Origin: Halorubrum alkaliphilum
GTDB taxonomy: Archaea; Halobacteriota; Halobacteria; Halobacteriales; Haloferacaceae
Assembly (NCBI RefSeq): GCF_017873815.1
Contig: NZ_JAGGKQ010000004.1
Span: forward strand, 1-64,000
DNA length: 64,000 nucleotides
Direction: 5' to 3'
Positions 54,055-62,520 of this stretch are shown here, piece after piece. Below the pieces are notes generated by a model. That model ran no database searches. It saw only the letters and a list, made by a program, of their open reading frames with translations, and was not told the origin of the DNA. Every line of letters starts with the position of its first letter. Positions within the stretch are counted from its first letter, which is position 1. The position numbers were made by a program, and so were the translations under genes.

Positions 54055-54624
54055 ATGAGCGAACGGGAACCAGATCTCACGGCCGAGGAGTACGCCGGGA
54101 CGATAGCCGAGAACAGACGCGAGAAAGACGAGTTCTTCGAGGACCACCCGCAGTCCCCGATCCCGCCGGAGTCCCGCGAGTCGTTCGACGGACTCGATTA
54201 CTTCGAGCCCGACATCGGGTATCGCGTGGAAGCGACCGTGACGGTCCACGAGGACCCCGACCCGGTCGAGATGGAGACGACCGCGAGCAACCCGGTCCGC
54301 TACCTTCGAGTCGTCACCTTCCGGTTCGAGATCGACGGCGAGGAGCACACGCTCGCCGGCTACCGTCAGGACGAAGAGGAGGAGGTGATTTTCGTTCCGT
54401 TCCGCGACAAGACCACCGGCCAGCAGACGTACTATCAGGGCCGGTACATGGAACTGGAACCCGAAGGAACGCTACAGGACGGCGACGTCGTCGATCTCGA
54501 TTTTAACCTCGCGTACAACCCGTTCTGTGCGTACAGCGAGACGTTCGCCTGCCCGCTTCCGCCGGAGGAGAACTGGCTTGAGATCGTCGTTCCCGCCGGG
54601 GAGCGCGACATCGACCTCAAATGA
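54055..54624 (+). CDS. DUF1684 family protein
   Basis: The 189-residue protein has the DUF1684 hallmarks (KDEFFEDHPQSPIPPESRE, FVPFRDKTTGQQTYYQGRYM, FNLAYNPFCAYSETFACPLP PEENWL). Its ATG at 54055 follows the XRE regulator by 82 nt and its stop overlaps the cupin start by 4 nt, indicating an operon. Function is unknown. Confidence 0.88.
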   Translation: MSEREPDLTAEEYAGTIAENRREKDEFFEDHPQSPIPPESRESFDGLDYFEPDIGYRVEATVTVHEDPDPVEMETTASNPVRYLRVVTFRFEIDGEEHTLAGYRQDEEEEVIFVPFRDKTTGQQTYYQGRYMELEPEGTLQDGDVVDLDFNLAYNPFCAYSETFACPLPPEENWLEIVVPAGERDIDLK

Positions 54625-55064
54625 GCGACACACCGGATCCGACGCGGTCGGACGGGCCGGAAAGCGAGGCCGAGTCGACGGACGAAACCGAGCCGATGGG
54701 CGAGTCTCCCGCCATCAAGCGCGCGGCGGCGATCGAGTACGAATCGGTTTCGGCCGCCGACGGCCTCGAAAAGGGCGTGCTCATCGACGAGTCCGACGGT
54801 GCGCCGAACTTCTCGCTCCGACGGTTCGAGCTCGCGGCCGGTAGCGAGGTCCCGCGTCACACCAACGCGGTCGAACACGAACAGTACGTCCTTGCGGGCG
54901 AGTACGTGGTCGGGGTCGGCGAGGAGGAGCACGTTGTCGCCGCCGGCGACGCTCTGCTCATCCCCGCAGGTGTCGAGCATTGGTATCGGAACGACGGCGA
55001 CGAACCGGGCGCGTTCCTCTGTGCCGTGCCGAACGGGGACGACACGATCGAGCTCGTCGAGTGA
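54621..55064 (+). CDS. Cupin-domain protein
   Basis: The 147-residue protein has a single cupin barrel with the metal-binding histidines (VPRHTNAVEHEQYVLAGEYV and LLIPAGVEHWYRNDG). An acidic tail (1-30) precedes it. Cupins range from enzymes to sugar-binding sensors and no substrate is evident. It is translationally coupled to the DUF1684 gene. Confidence 0.9.
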   Translation: MSDTPDPTRSDGPESEAESTDETEPMGESPAIKRAAAIEYESVSAADGLEKGVLIDESDGAPNFSLRRFELAAGSEVPRHTNAVEHEQYVLAGEYVVGVGEEEHVVAAGDALLIPAGVEHWYRNDGDEPGAFLCAVPNGDDTIELVE

Positions 55065-55083
55065 AGACGCCGCGGCCGACGGG

Positions 55084-55887
55084 CTAGGTGACGCTCCCCA
55101 TGTGCTCGGCCACGTAGCCGAACTGGTCCTGGTATCCGTACGCGGACAACAGAACCGGATAGAACGCGTACTCGGCGTGGAGCGGCTCCCCGTCCGCCGC
55201 CGCGAACCGCTCTCCGGCGTCGACACGCTCGAAGTTGCGGGCGAACACCTCGTACTCCTCGGCCGCCGGCTTCGGGATCCGATCGCGGAGCCGGAACACC
55301 GGAACGTCCTCGCGACCGCCGGCGTCGACGACGCCGTCCGCACCCGGGGCCGGCAACGCTCCCGTCGCCGCGAGGAACGCCCGCGACAGCCAGTACGCGT
55401 TGTTCGCGGCGGCGTCGGAGCCCTGAAGTCCGGCCTCCACTTCGAGAGTGTGTGGATGCTCGATCAACCGCCCCTCGGTGAACGCGTCGGTCTGGATCAC
55501 CGCGTCGACCGGGAGGTGTGGGGCGACGGCGCGCGCGACCTCGTCCATCGAGTCGACGACGACGAACGGTTCGGCGTACGACTGCGTCGAGTGGATCGCC
55601 AGCGTGCTACAGCCGACGAGCTCGGACTGGAGGCGATTCGCGAGTCTCCCTTCGTGGCTCTCGGCGTCCGGGTCTCCGGGAAACGATCGGTTGAGGTCGA
55701 CGTCGAGGTACCGCTCCCCGGCTTCGAGCGCCTCCTCGTTCGCGAGTATCAGCTTGACCGGGCGCTCGACGTCGGGGTCCTCGTCGACGAGCCGCTCGAC
55801 GGCTCGTGCCCCACAGGGCTCGTCCCCGTGGATCCCTCCGACGACGGCGACCTCCGGCGGGCCGTCGCCCAGTTCGTACACGTCCAT
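55084..55887 (-). CDS. Succinylglutamate desuccinylase/aspartoacylase-like amidohydrolase
   Basis: The 267-residue zinc hydrolase has the metal-binding motif GGIHGDEPCGARAV and the later LAIHSTQSY histidine of the M14/AstE-like group. The substrate is not clear; annotations range from N-acyl amino acid hydrolysis to peptide trimming. Confidence 0.85.
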   Translation of the reverse strand: MDVYELGDGPPEVAVVGGIHGDEPCGARAVERLVDEDPDVERPVKLILANEEALEAGERYLDVDLNRSFPGDPDAESHEGRLANRLQSELVGCSTLAIHSTQSYAEPFVVVDSMDEVARAVAPHLPVDAVIQTDAFTEGRLIEHPHTLEVEAGLQGSDAAANNAYWLSRAFLAATGALPAPGADGVVDAGGREDVPVFRLRDRIPKPAAEEYEVFARNFERVDAGERFAAADGEPLHAEYAFYPVLLSAYGYQDQFGYVAEHMGSVT

Positions 55888-55941
55888 AGTTGTTGAAGGC
55901 GGTCAGCGGGTAAGTGGCGTTCGGATCCGGCTCGACTCCGA

Positions 55942-56529
55942 TCACACGTTCGATCCGGCTCCCGCAACCGCTGCGGTCGGCTCGACCGGACCGAACCGGA
56001 GCACGTCGCCGACGCCTACGTCGCGGTCGGCGGTCCACCGGTATCCGACCTCCAGCACGTACTGTCCTCGCCCCGGATACCGCTGCTCCTCGCCGTCCTC
56101 GTCCGGTCCCGGTGCGGGCGCGTGGTGTATCTCGGTCACCACGCCGTCAGCGTCCGCGTAGACGATGTCGATGCCGAACGACATCTCCCGCATGACGAAG
56201 GTCCGATCCCCGACGGTGTCGTAGACGAACAGCATGCCCCGGTCCTCGGGCAGCGACTCCGTCTCGCTCAGGCCAGTGTATCGTCGCTCCGGCGTGTCAG
56301 CGATCGCGGCCGTCACCGACCCGAGTACCTCCCCATCCGATGTCTCGACGCGAACCTCCCGGGTGTCGTATCCCGGATGGATCACGTCGGCATCGCCTCC
56401 GGGCGGACGATCGAGACAGCCGGCGACCGCGAGCGTACCGGCGAAGCTGACACCTCGGAGCCACCGCCGTCTGCTCGACGTCCTCGTTCGGTTCACCGCC
56501 GATATCGCCGTCTTCCGAGAGCCCGTCAT
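55942..56529 (-). CDS. DUF192 family lipoprotein
   Basis: The 195-residue protein has a twin-arginine signal ([19 protein letters not shown]) with Cys38 as the likely lipid-modified residue, then a DUF192 domain ([51 protein letters not shown]). Its start overlaps the DUF309 stop by 4 nt. Compare the membrane-anchored DUF192 protein at 42282. Confidence 0.88.
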   Translation of the reverse strand: MTGSRKTAISAVNRTRTSSRRRWLRGVSFAGTLAVAGCLDRPPGGDADVIHPGYDTREVRVETSDGEVLGSVTAAIADTPERRYTGLSETESLPEDRGMLFVYDTVGDRTFVMREMSFGIDIVYADADGVVTEIHHAPAPGPDEDGEEQRYPGRGQYVLEVGYRWTADRDVGVGDVLRFGPVEPTAAVAGAGSNV

Positions 56530-57020
56530 TCGAGCCGCTCGGCGTAGGCGTAGTGTTCCTCCCTCGCACTCGGGCGGTCGCCGTCGAGTTCGATCCGCCA
56601 CCCGTCGAGCGAACTCGGGTCGTCGAGCGCGTCCGCGAGCGTCGCTCGCACGTCCGCCACGTCGACCCCGTAGAAGTCGTCGGGGACGCCGTGGAGGTAT
56701 TGGAGGGCCGTCTCGAACAACGACCGCATCCCGGCGTCGTTCTCGAAGTCGACGTGTTTGTACGCGCCGGCCGCCACCTGTACCATCCCGTGAAGGAAGG
56801 CGCTCTCGGTCGTTCCGCTCCCGTAGTTGTACCACTCGTCCTCGAAGCAGTCGTGTGACTCGTGGTACGACCCGTCGTTGTACAGACGGACCCCGTTGAT
56901 CACCGCCTGCCGGAGCGTGCCGTGTTCCCACCCGTTCGACTCGCCGCGGTCGCGCCGCCACCCCGTGGGGCTGCCCGACACCGGCGGGGCGACGGTCGCG
57001 TCGCGGGTGTGATCGTCCAT
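56526..57020 (-). CDS. DUF309 family protein
   Basis: The 164-residue protein carries the DUF309 helical domain ([62 protein letters not shown]). The family is a helical bundle of unknown function. It precedes the DUF192 lipoprotein gene and overlaps it by 4 nt. Confidence 0.88.
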   Translation of the reverse strand: MDDHTRDATVAPPVSGSPTGWRRDRGESNGWEHGTLRQAVINGVRLYNDGSYHESHDCFEDEWYNYGSGTTESAFLHGMVQVAAGAYKHVDFENDAGMRSLFETALQYLHGVPDDFYGVDVADVRATLADALDDPSSLDGWRIELDGDRPSAREEHYAYAERLE

Positions 57021-57102
57021 ACCGGGGATCCACTCCGCAGCGACCTAATCGTTTCGCGGACTCGAACGCTCTCGGGGTGTGGTCGGTCGGCGCGGAACCG
57101 AC

Positions 57103-57111
57103 GATATAAAG
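57103..57111 (+). promoter_or_regulatory. TATA box of tRNA-Leu
   Basis: GATATAAAG lies 29-37 nt before the first tRNA base. Confidence 0.6.
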
Positions 57112-57139
57112 AACTCCGGGGTCAAACCACAGGTCGCGT

Positions 57140-57223
57140 GCGAGGGTAGCCAAGCCCGGAAACGGCGGCGGATTCAAGCTCCGCTCCTGTAGAGGTCCGT
57201 GGGTTCAAATCCCTCCCCTCGCA
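57140..57223 (+). tRNA. tRNA-Leu (anticodon CAA)
   Basis: The acceptor GCGAGGG pairs with CCCTCGC plus discriminator A. The 84-nt length reflects a long variable arm typical of Leu. The anticodon stem GCGGA/TCCGC encloses TTCAAGC, giving anticodon CAA. The T arm contains GGGTTCAAATCCC. Confidence 0.96.
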
Positions 57224-57251
57224 TGAGCGCGTCACAGCGCGTGAATGCACA

Positions 57252-57316
57252 AGAGGGGAGAATTTGAATCAGGGAGCGCCTCTGGCGCGACCGTGGTTCA
57301 AATCCCTCCCCTCGCA
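57252..57316 (+). repeat. Inverted and direct copies of the tRNA-Leu 3' end
   Basis: The last 22 nt of tRNA-Leu recur exactly at 57295-57316, 93 nt downstream. Between them, around 57252-57270, lies an imperfect inverted copy (GAGGGGAGAATTTGAATC). The pattern resembles an attachment-site scar, with no integrase present. Confidence 0.85.
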
Positions 57317-57549
57317 TCGTCGGGGTTCACCCCCGTGATGCGGAAGACCGCTCTCGGAGCGCTCTTCCCTCGCAAAACTTCCACAACGAGACGCCACCAG
57401 CGACGGCACCGCCAGCGTGCCCGGAACGTTTACCGGCCCGCTCGCCGGACCGTGACGTATGTCCGCCGACACGATGGACCCACAGGCCGAGGCGGCGGTC
57501 GCCCGCCAAGGACGGATCCCGATCCCCCACAGCCGACGGGGGTTGAAGC

Positions 57550-57597
57550 TGGCCCGTGGACTCACGCGCCCCGCGTCTTCAGGCGCGGGAGGAGGTC
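57550..57597 (+). mobile_element. Possible IS200/IS605-type right-end remnant
   Basis: A small hairpin CCCGCG (57570-57575), 8-nt loop, CGCGGG (57584-57589), followed by AGGAGGTCAA, resembles the right ends of haloarchaeal IS605/IS1341 elements. No transposase or TnpB frame is present. The resemblance is from memory, so the call is tentative. Confidence 0.35.
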
Positions 57598-57610
57598 AAT
57601 AGCCGATGTC

Positions 57611-58255
57611 GGCGACGTGATGAGCGATGTCGGGAGTATATCGAGTATATTGAGAGAGTGGCGTTTATAAGCGAGAGAGTGCTGTTGCTGGCGGCGGTTT
57701 ATAAGTGAATGACTCCGCGAGAGACAACTCACACGTTCCACCCACTCGTTTATAAGTCTGCGACTGCGGATCGATGGTGACGATCTCCAAAGCCCCAGCC
57801 GTGTGAGCGGCGTAGGCGTTCACGAGAGCGGAGCTCTCGTGAGCCAATCAGAACGCTACGCGTTCTGATGACGACGCAAGCAGCGTGGCGCGGAGCGCCA
57901 CGGGCAGCCGGCGGCTCCGCCGCCGGCGACACCGCAACGAGGGAACTTGCGACCGAGTGAGGAGCGCAGCGAGCGTACGCCGCTCACACGGCAGCGAGGC
58001 GCTCCACGCCTCTGGCAGCCGGACGTAGTCCGGCGACTGCCCCTTTGAGTCCCACCCCGCCCCACGACCGCACCTCACGCCTCCCCAACCTCGTCGGCGG
58101 CGCCGCCGCCGGCGACCTCGCGCGCGTTTCTCGCGCGCGCGCCACCGCCTCGTTTATTTATAAGCAATAGTCGCTGCCGCTCAAGCCTCTTTTAAATACG
58201 ATCACGTCACTGCCGATTTGAGCGACTTACTCCCGATATCGCTCGTCGCGTCGCC
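57611..58255 (-). repeat. Repeat element copy C
   Basis: The element is bounded by near-perfect inverted termini (57611-57643 and 58223-58255, 28 of 33 positions matching), both holding GAGCGAT(G/A)TCGGGAGTA. From the right end inward: core TACTCCCG (58228-58235), TTTAAA (58191), TTATAA (58158), spaced 39 and 33 nt. From the left: core (57631-57638), then TTATAA at 57665, 57699 and 57750, spaced 32, 34 and 51 nt. Inside are CG-rich hairpins, the GACTGCCCCTTTGAGTCCC block shared with copy B, and the double hairpin shared with copy A in opposite relative orientation. Confidence 0.9.
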
Positions 58256-58453
58256 CGCCCTGACCGTAGCGGACCCCGAAGACGCCACTCGCTGTAAACC
58301 GAAACTCGGGAGTCGACTTATAAAGAACGACACTGAACGTGACCGACGCCCATGGTCCCGATCCGCACGGAGCGGGCGTGAAACACCGGTTTATCCCGAT
58401 CGTTCGTCGCCAACAACGTTATTCCCGACGAACCCCTATCACGTTCAGTTACC
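58256..58453. other. Intergenic spacer after element C
   Basis: No gene is recognised. GACTTATAAAG at about 58315-58325 and GTTATTC near 58420 are possible promoters for the gene at 58454. Confidence 0.3.
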
Positions 58454-58651
58454 ATGTCCCCCAAGCGATCCTCCGCGGCCGGTACCCGGTCGCGGTCGAA
58501 GACGACGCTATTCTGTCCCGAGTGCGGCCACGAGAGCGACGCCGACGGCGACTGGCTCGTCGAGGAGACTCCCGCTCGCGAGACACACACCTGTCCGGTC
58601 TGTACGGCGACCATCGAGGTCCGAACGCGGCTCGATCCCCTCGTCGCGTGA
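58454..58651 (+). CDS. Small zinc-ribbon protein
   Basis: The 65-residue protein begins MSPKRSSAAGTRSRSKTTLF and contains two CxxC knuckles (FCPECGHESDADGDW and HTCPVCTATIEVRTR) that should bind one zinc. It is basic at the N-terminus. No function is known; it resembles other small haloarchaeal zinc-finger proteins. Confidence 0.8.
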   Translation: MSPKRSSAAGTRSRSKTTLFCPECGHESDADGDWLVEETPARETHTCPVCTATIEVRTRLDPLVA

Positions 58652-58795
58652 ACTGCCTCGGGGCTTGACCCCGAGCCACTCCGGCTGTACGCCGTCGGCT
58701 CACTGTTCGTTGGATCTCACGGTCGATCGTTGCGGATATCGACGATTCCCCAGTCGCTCCGAAACGGTTTTGCCGGCCCCTGACGGACGGTCGAT

Positions 58796-60451
58796 ATGCC
58801 AACGGATCCCGACACTGGGTACGACCCGTCGCTGGGTCGGAAGTTCGTGTTCGTCACGGGCGGGGTGATGTCCGGGCTGGGTAAGGGTATCACCGCCGCC
58901 AGCACCGGCCGACTCCTCGCGAACGCGGGCTTCGACGTCACCGCGGTGAAGGTGGACCCCTATCTCAACGTCGACGCCGGGACGATGAACCCGTACGAAC
59001 ACGGCGAGGTGTACGTGTTAAAGGACGGCGGCGAGGTCGACCTCGATTTAGGCAACTACGAGCGTTTCCTCGGCACTGACATGACGTTCGATCACAACGT
59101 CACCACGGGGAAGACCTACCAGCACGTCATCGAGCGCGAGCGCGCCGGTGACTACCTCGGCAAGACCGTCCAGATCATCCCTCACGTCACCGACGACATC
59201 AAGCGACGCATCCGGGAAGCTGCGGAGGGCTCGGACGTCTGTCTGATCGAGATCGGCGGAACGGTCGGCGACATCGAATCGATGCCCTTCCTCGAAGCGC
59301 TCCGCCAGTTCGCCCACGAGGAGGACGACGAGGACATCCTCTTTGCGCACGTGACGCTCGTCCCCTACTCGAAGAACGGCGAGCAGAAGACGAAGCCGAC
59401 CCAGCACTCAGTGAAGGAACTGCGCTCCATCGGCCTTCAGCCGGACGTCCTCGTCGGGCGCTGTGAGGACCGGCTGGAACCGGAGACGAAGGAAAAGATC
59501 GCCCTGTTCTGTGACGTGCCGACGGACGCCGTCTTCTCGAACCCCGACGTGGAGGACATCTACCACGTCCCGCTGATGGTCGAGGACGAGGGATTGGACG
59601 AGCACGTGATGGAGCGGCTCGGCATCGCCGACGAGGCGCTTCCGAAGTCGGAGCGCTCGACGGAATGGCGCGAACTCGTCACTCGCGACCGTGAAGAGGA
59701 GATCGACGTGGCACTCGTCGGCAAGTACGCCTTGGAAGACGCGTACATGTCGATCCACGAGGCGTTGAAACACGCGGGGATCCACACGGAGACGGAGGTG
59801 AACGTCCTCTGGGTCGACGCCGACGAGACCACGGAGCGCCACGAACAGCGGCTCGCGTCGGCCGACGCGGTCGTCGTTCCCGGCGGCTTCGGCTCCCGTG
59901 GCACCGACGGCAAGATAGAGGCGATCCGGCACGCTCGCGAGAACGACGTGCCCTTCCTCGGCCTCTGTTTGGGCTTCCAGATGGCGGTCGTCGAACACGC
60001 GCGCAACGTGCTCGGGCTCGCTGACGCCCACTCCGCCGAACTCGACCCGGACACGCCGTATCCCGTCATCGATCTGCTCCCCGACCAGTACGAAACCGAG
60101 GACATGGGCGGAACGATGCGGCTCGGGGCCCACGAGACCGACATCGAACCCGACACGCTCGCGGCGGCGGTGTACGGCGGCGACTCCTGTACGGAGCGAC
60201 ACCGTCACCGCTACGAGGTGAACCCCGAGTACATCGACGAGTTGGAGACCGACGGGCTCGTCTTCTCCGGTCGAGCGGACAACCGGATGGAGATCCTCGA
60301 ACGCGAGAGCCATCCGTTCTTCTTCGGGACGCAGGCGCATCCGGAGTTCCGGTCACGGCCGGACCGCGCGAGTCCGCCGTTCGTCGCCTTGGTCGAGGCC
60401 GCGCTGGGATCGACGGACACAACAGAGCGGAACGCGGACGTGAGGCTATAG
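58796..60451 (+). CDS. pyrG: CTP synthase
   Basis: PyrG makes CTP from UTP, ATP and glutamine. The 551-residue protein has the synthetase domain ([40 protein letters not shown]) and a class I glutamine amidotransferase domain from about 300 ([17 protein letters not shown] with the nucleophilic Cys, and GTQAHPEF with the catalytic His and Glu). guaAb follows without any gap. Confidence 0.97.
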   Translation: MPTDPDTGYDPSLGRKFVFVTGGVMSGLGKGITAASTGRLLANAGFDVTAVKVDPYLNVDAGTMNPYEHGEVYVLKDGGEVDLDLGNYERFLGTDMTFDHNVTTGKTYQHVIERERAGDYLGKTVQIIPHVTDDIKRRIREAAEGSDVCLIEIGGTVGDIESMPFLEALRQFAHEEDDEDILFAHVTLVPYSKNGEQKTKPTQHSVKELRSIGLQPDVLVGRCEDRLEPETKEKIALFCDVPTDAVFSNPDVEDIYHVPLMVEDEGLDEHVMERLGIADEALPKSERSTEWRELVTRDREEEIDVALVGKYALEDAYMSIHEALKHAGIHTETEVNVLWVDADETTERHEQRLASADAVVVPGGFGSRGTDGKIEAIRHARENDVPFLGLCLGFQMAVVEHARNVLGLADAHSAELDPDTPYPVIDLLPDQYETEDMGGTMRLGAHETDIEPDTLAAAVYGGDSCTERHRHRYEVNPEYIDELETDGLVFSGRADNRMEILERESHPFFFGTQAHPEFRSRPDRASPPFVALVEAALGSTDTTERNADVRL

Positions 60452-61369
60452 ATGGTCGATACCGAGGCGTTCATCGAGGATGCGGTAACGGAGATCCGCG
60501 AGCAGGTCGGCGACGCGAACGCAGTGATCGCCCTCTCGGGCGGAGTCGACTCCTCCGTCGCGGCGACGCTTGCCTACCGGGCGATCGGCGATCAGCTCAC
60601 CCCGGTGTACGTGGACACCGGGCTGATGCGGAAGGGAGAGACCGAGGAGGTCGCCGAGACGTTCTCCTTCATGGAGTCGCTACGGATCGTCGAGGCACAG
60701 GACCGCTTCTTCGAGCGTCTGGAGGGCGTCATCGACCCCGAGGAGAAACGGCACGTCATCGGCGAGGGGTTCATCGACGAGTTCGAGACGGTGGCTCGCG
60801 AGGTCGACGCCGATTACCTCGTACAAGGAACGATCTATCCCGACCGGATCGAGTCGGAGGGAAACATCAAATCGCACCACAACGTCGGCGGACTCCCGGA
60901 GGTCGTCGACTTCGAGGGGATCGTCGAGCCGGTTCGTGACCTCTACAAGGACGAGGTCCGCGAGGTTGCCCGCGCGCTCGACCTGGAGGCAGTCATCTCC
61001 GAGCGGATGCCATTCCCCGGACCGGGGCTCGCCGTCCGCGTCGTCGGCGAGGTGACGCCCGAGAAGGCCGACGTCGCCCGCGAGGCGTGTCACGTCGTCG
61101 AGGAGGAGCTGGCGGATCACGACCCGTGGCAGGCGTTCGGCGCGGTGATCGGGAAGGGAACCGGCGTGAAGGGCGACAACCGGGTTCACGGCTGGATCGT
61201 CGCGGTCCGGTCGGTCGAGAGCCGTGACGGGATGACCGCCCGCGCCCAGGAGGTCGACTGGAACACCCTCCAGCGGATCCAGAGCCGGATCACGGGCGAA
61301 AACGAGAACGTCGCCCGCGTCGTCTACGACGTGACCCACAAACCGCCCGCGACGATCGAGTACGAGTGA
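60452..61369 (+). CDS. guaAb: GMP synthase subunit B (ATP pyrophosphatase)
   Basis: In archaea GMP synthase is split; this 305-residue chain is the synthetase part, converting XMP to GMP with ammonia delivered by subunit A. The PP-loop [10 protein letters not shown] (about 28-37) and the C-terminal dimer domain ([37 protein letters not shown]) are clear. Its ATG directly follows the pyrG stop, and the next gene overlaps its stop. The amidotransferase subunit is not in the window. Confidence 0.97.
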   Translation: MVDTEAFIEDAVTEIREQVGDANAVIALSGGVDSSVAATLAYRAIGDQLTPVYVDTGLMRKGETEEVAETFSFMESLRIVEAQDRFFERLEGVIDPEEKRHVIGEGFIDEFETVAREVDADYLVQGTIYPDRIESEGNIKSHHNVGGLPEVVDFEGIVEPVRDLYKDEVREVARALDLEAVISERMPFPGPGLAVRVVGEVTPEKADVAREACHVVEEELADHDPWQAFGAVIGKGTGVKGDNRVHGWIVAVRSVESRDGMTARAQEVDWNTLQRIQSRITGENENVARVVYDVTHKPPATIEYE

Positions 61370-61731
61370 TGGCGGACGATATCACAGACACCGATGCCAC
61401 CTCCGCGGTCATCGCCGGCCCGGACGAGCACGCCCTCGGCGAGGAGCTGGCCGAACTCGGCGTCCCGGTCTCGCGGATCGAGGGCGTCGTCTCCGCGGAC
61501 GCGCTCGAAACGGCCGGGATCGCCGATGTCGACCTCCTCGTCTTGACCGATGTCGAGGAGGCGACCGCGATCCCGGTCGCCAAGGAGCTGAACCCCTCGG
61601 TGACGGTCGTGACGTACTCCGAGCGGTCGCTGCCGGAGTTCGTCGCCGCAGTTGCTGATCTGGCCATCGATCCGGAGCTGTTGTCCCCCGTCGTCGTCGC
61701 CGAGGAGCTGTCGTCGACCGGCGGCGACTGA
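61369..61731 (+). CDS. Conserved haloarchaeal protein, Rossmann-like
   Basis: The 120-residue protein ([20 protein letters not shown]) has alternating strands and helices (LGVPVSRIEGVVSADALETA, DLLVLTDVEEATAIPVAKEL, VTVVTYSERSLPEFVAAVAD) like a small Rossmann or receiver-type fold. The ATG overlaps the guaAb stop (TGATG); a GTG one codon earlier is possible. Coupling to guaAb hints at a nucleotide-related role, which is not shown. Confidence 0.75.
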   Translation: MADDITDTDATSAVIAGPDEHALGEELAELGVPVSRIEGVVSADALETAGIADVDLLVLTDVEEATAIPVAKELNPSVTVVTYSERSLPEFVAAVADLAIDPELLSPVVVAEELSSTGGD

Positions 61732-61830
61732 GCCACGGTCGACTGGTCGTCCGGGTGACTGGTCGTCCGGGTCGGCAGCGATACCTGCCCCGGTGCCCGC
61801 CCCTTATGTGTTCGGACGCGAAGACGGTGT

Positions 61831-62520
61831 ATGGACGAGGAATCACCCGCGGACCGACGCTCCCCGGTAGGCGAGCCGGTCGTCCGGTCCGATCCGGCCG
61901 TCACGGGCGAGCGGGCGGCCGAGGCGGTGGGATTCGACCCCGACGACCCCGACAGCGTGCGGGAGGCCGCGGAGACGGTCCGGCGCTTCGCGGCCGGCGA
62001 GGTCGGCGACGACGACCACGTGTTGATGCTCCGCGGAGCTGCAGCGTGTGCGGCGCTCGTTCGTGGGGTCGGCTCGTATAAAATGGCCGCCGAACGCGCC
62101 GGCGACGGCGTCTCCGTCTCCTTCATTCGGAAGTGGGCGCGGGTCCATGACCTCCCGCAGGCGATCCGCCGACAGGTCGCCCGCGGCCACATCACGCCGA
62201 GCGCGGCGAAACACGTCGCCCGCCTCGGCGGCACCGACCGCTACCAGTTGGCGTGGGCCGCTATCGACGGCGAGATGACGGTTCGTGAGGTCAGATCCGT
62301 TGCCTCCGCGGTCAACGACGGCACCGGCGTCGAGAGCGCGCTCCGCGAGGTCGGGATCGAACTCGGTCGGATACAGGTCGACCTCCCGCCGGAGACGTAC
62401 GTCGAACTCCGTCGGCGGGCGGCGATGCGGAACGTCGAGCCCGGAGCCATCGTCTCGGCGGCGCTCGACGGCTACTTCTCCGACACCTCGGTCGATGACC
62501 GACTGGAGCCGGACCGTTAA
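61831..62520 (+). CDS. Conserved haloarchaeal protein with ParB/KorB-like HTH
   Basis: The 229-residue protein has a helix-rich middle resembling the ParB/KorB DNA-binding core (SFIRKWARVHDLPQAIRRQV ARGHITPSAAKHVARLGG, about 88-128), so it may bind DNA. The C-terminus (YVELRRRAAMRNVEPGAIVS) looks like a ribbon-helix-helix-type segment. It overlaps the convergent M20 gene by 4 nt. Targets are unknown. Confidence 0.75.
   Translation: MDEESPADRRSPVGEPVVRSDPAVTGERAAEAVGFDPDDPDSVREAAETVRRFAAGEVGDDDHVLMLRGAAACAALVRGVGSYKMAAERAGDGVSVSFIRKWARVHDLPQAIRRQVARGHITPSAAKHVARLGGTDRYQLAWAAIDGEMTVREVRSVASAVNDGTGVESALREVGIELGRIQVDLPPETYVELRRRAAMRNVEPGAIVSAALDGYFSDTSVDDRLEPDR

Noticed and set aside
57660-57760. 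The repeated TTATAAG motifs read as a CRISPR-like array
   Set aside because: The repeats are only 6-9 bp, spacing is uneven (34 and 51 nt) but identical between element copies, and the intervening sequences are related between copies rather than unique spacers.
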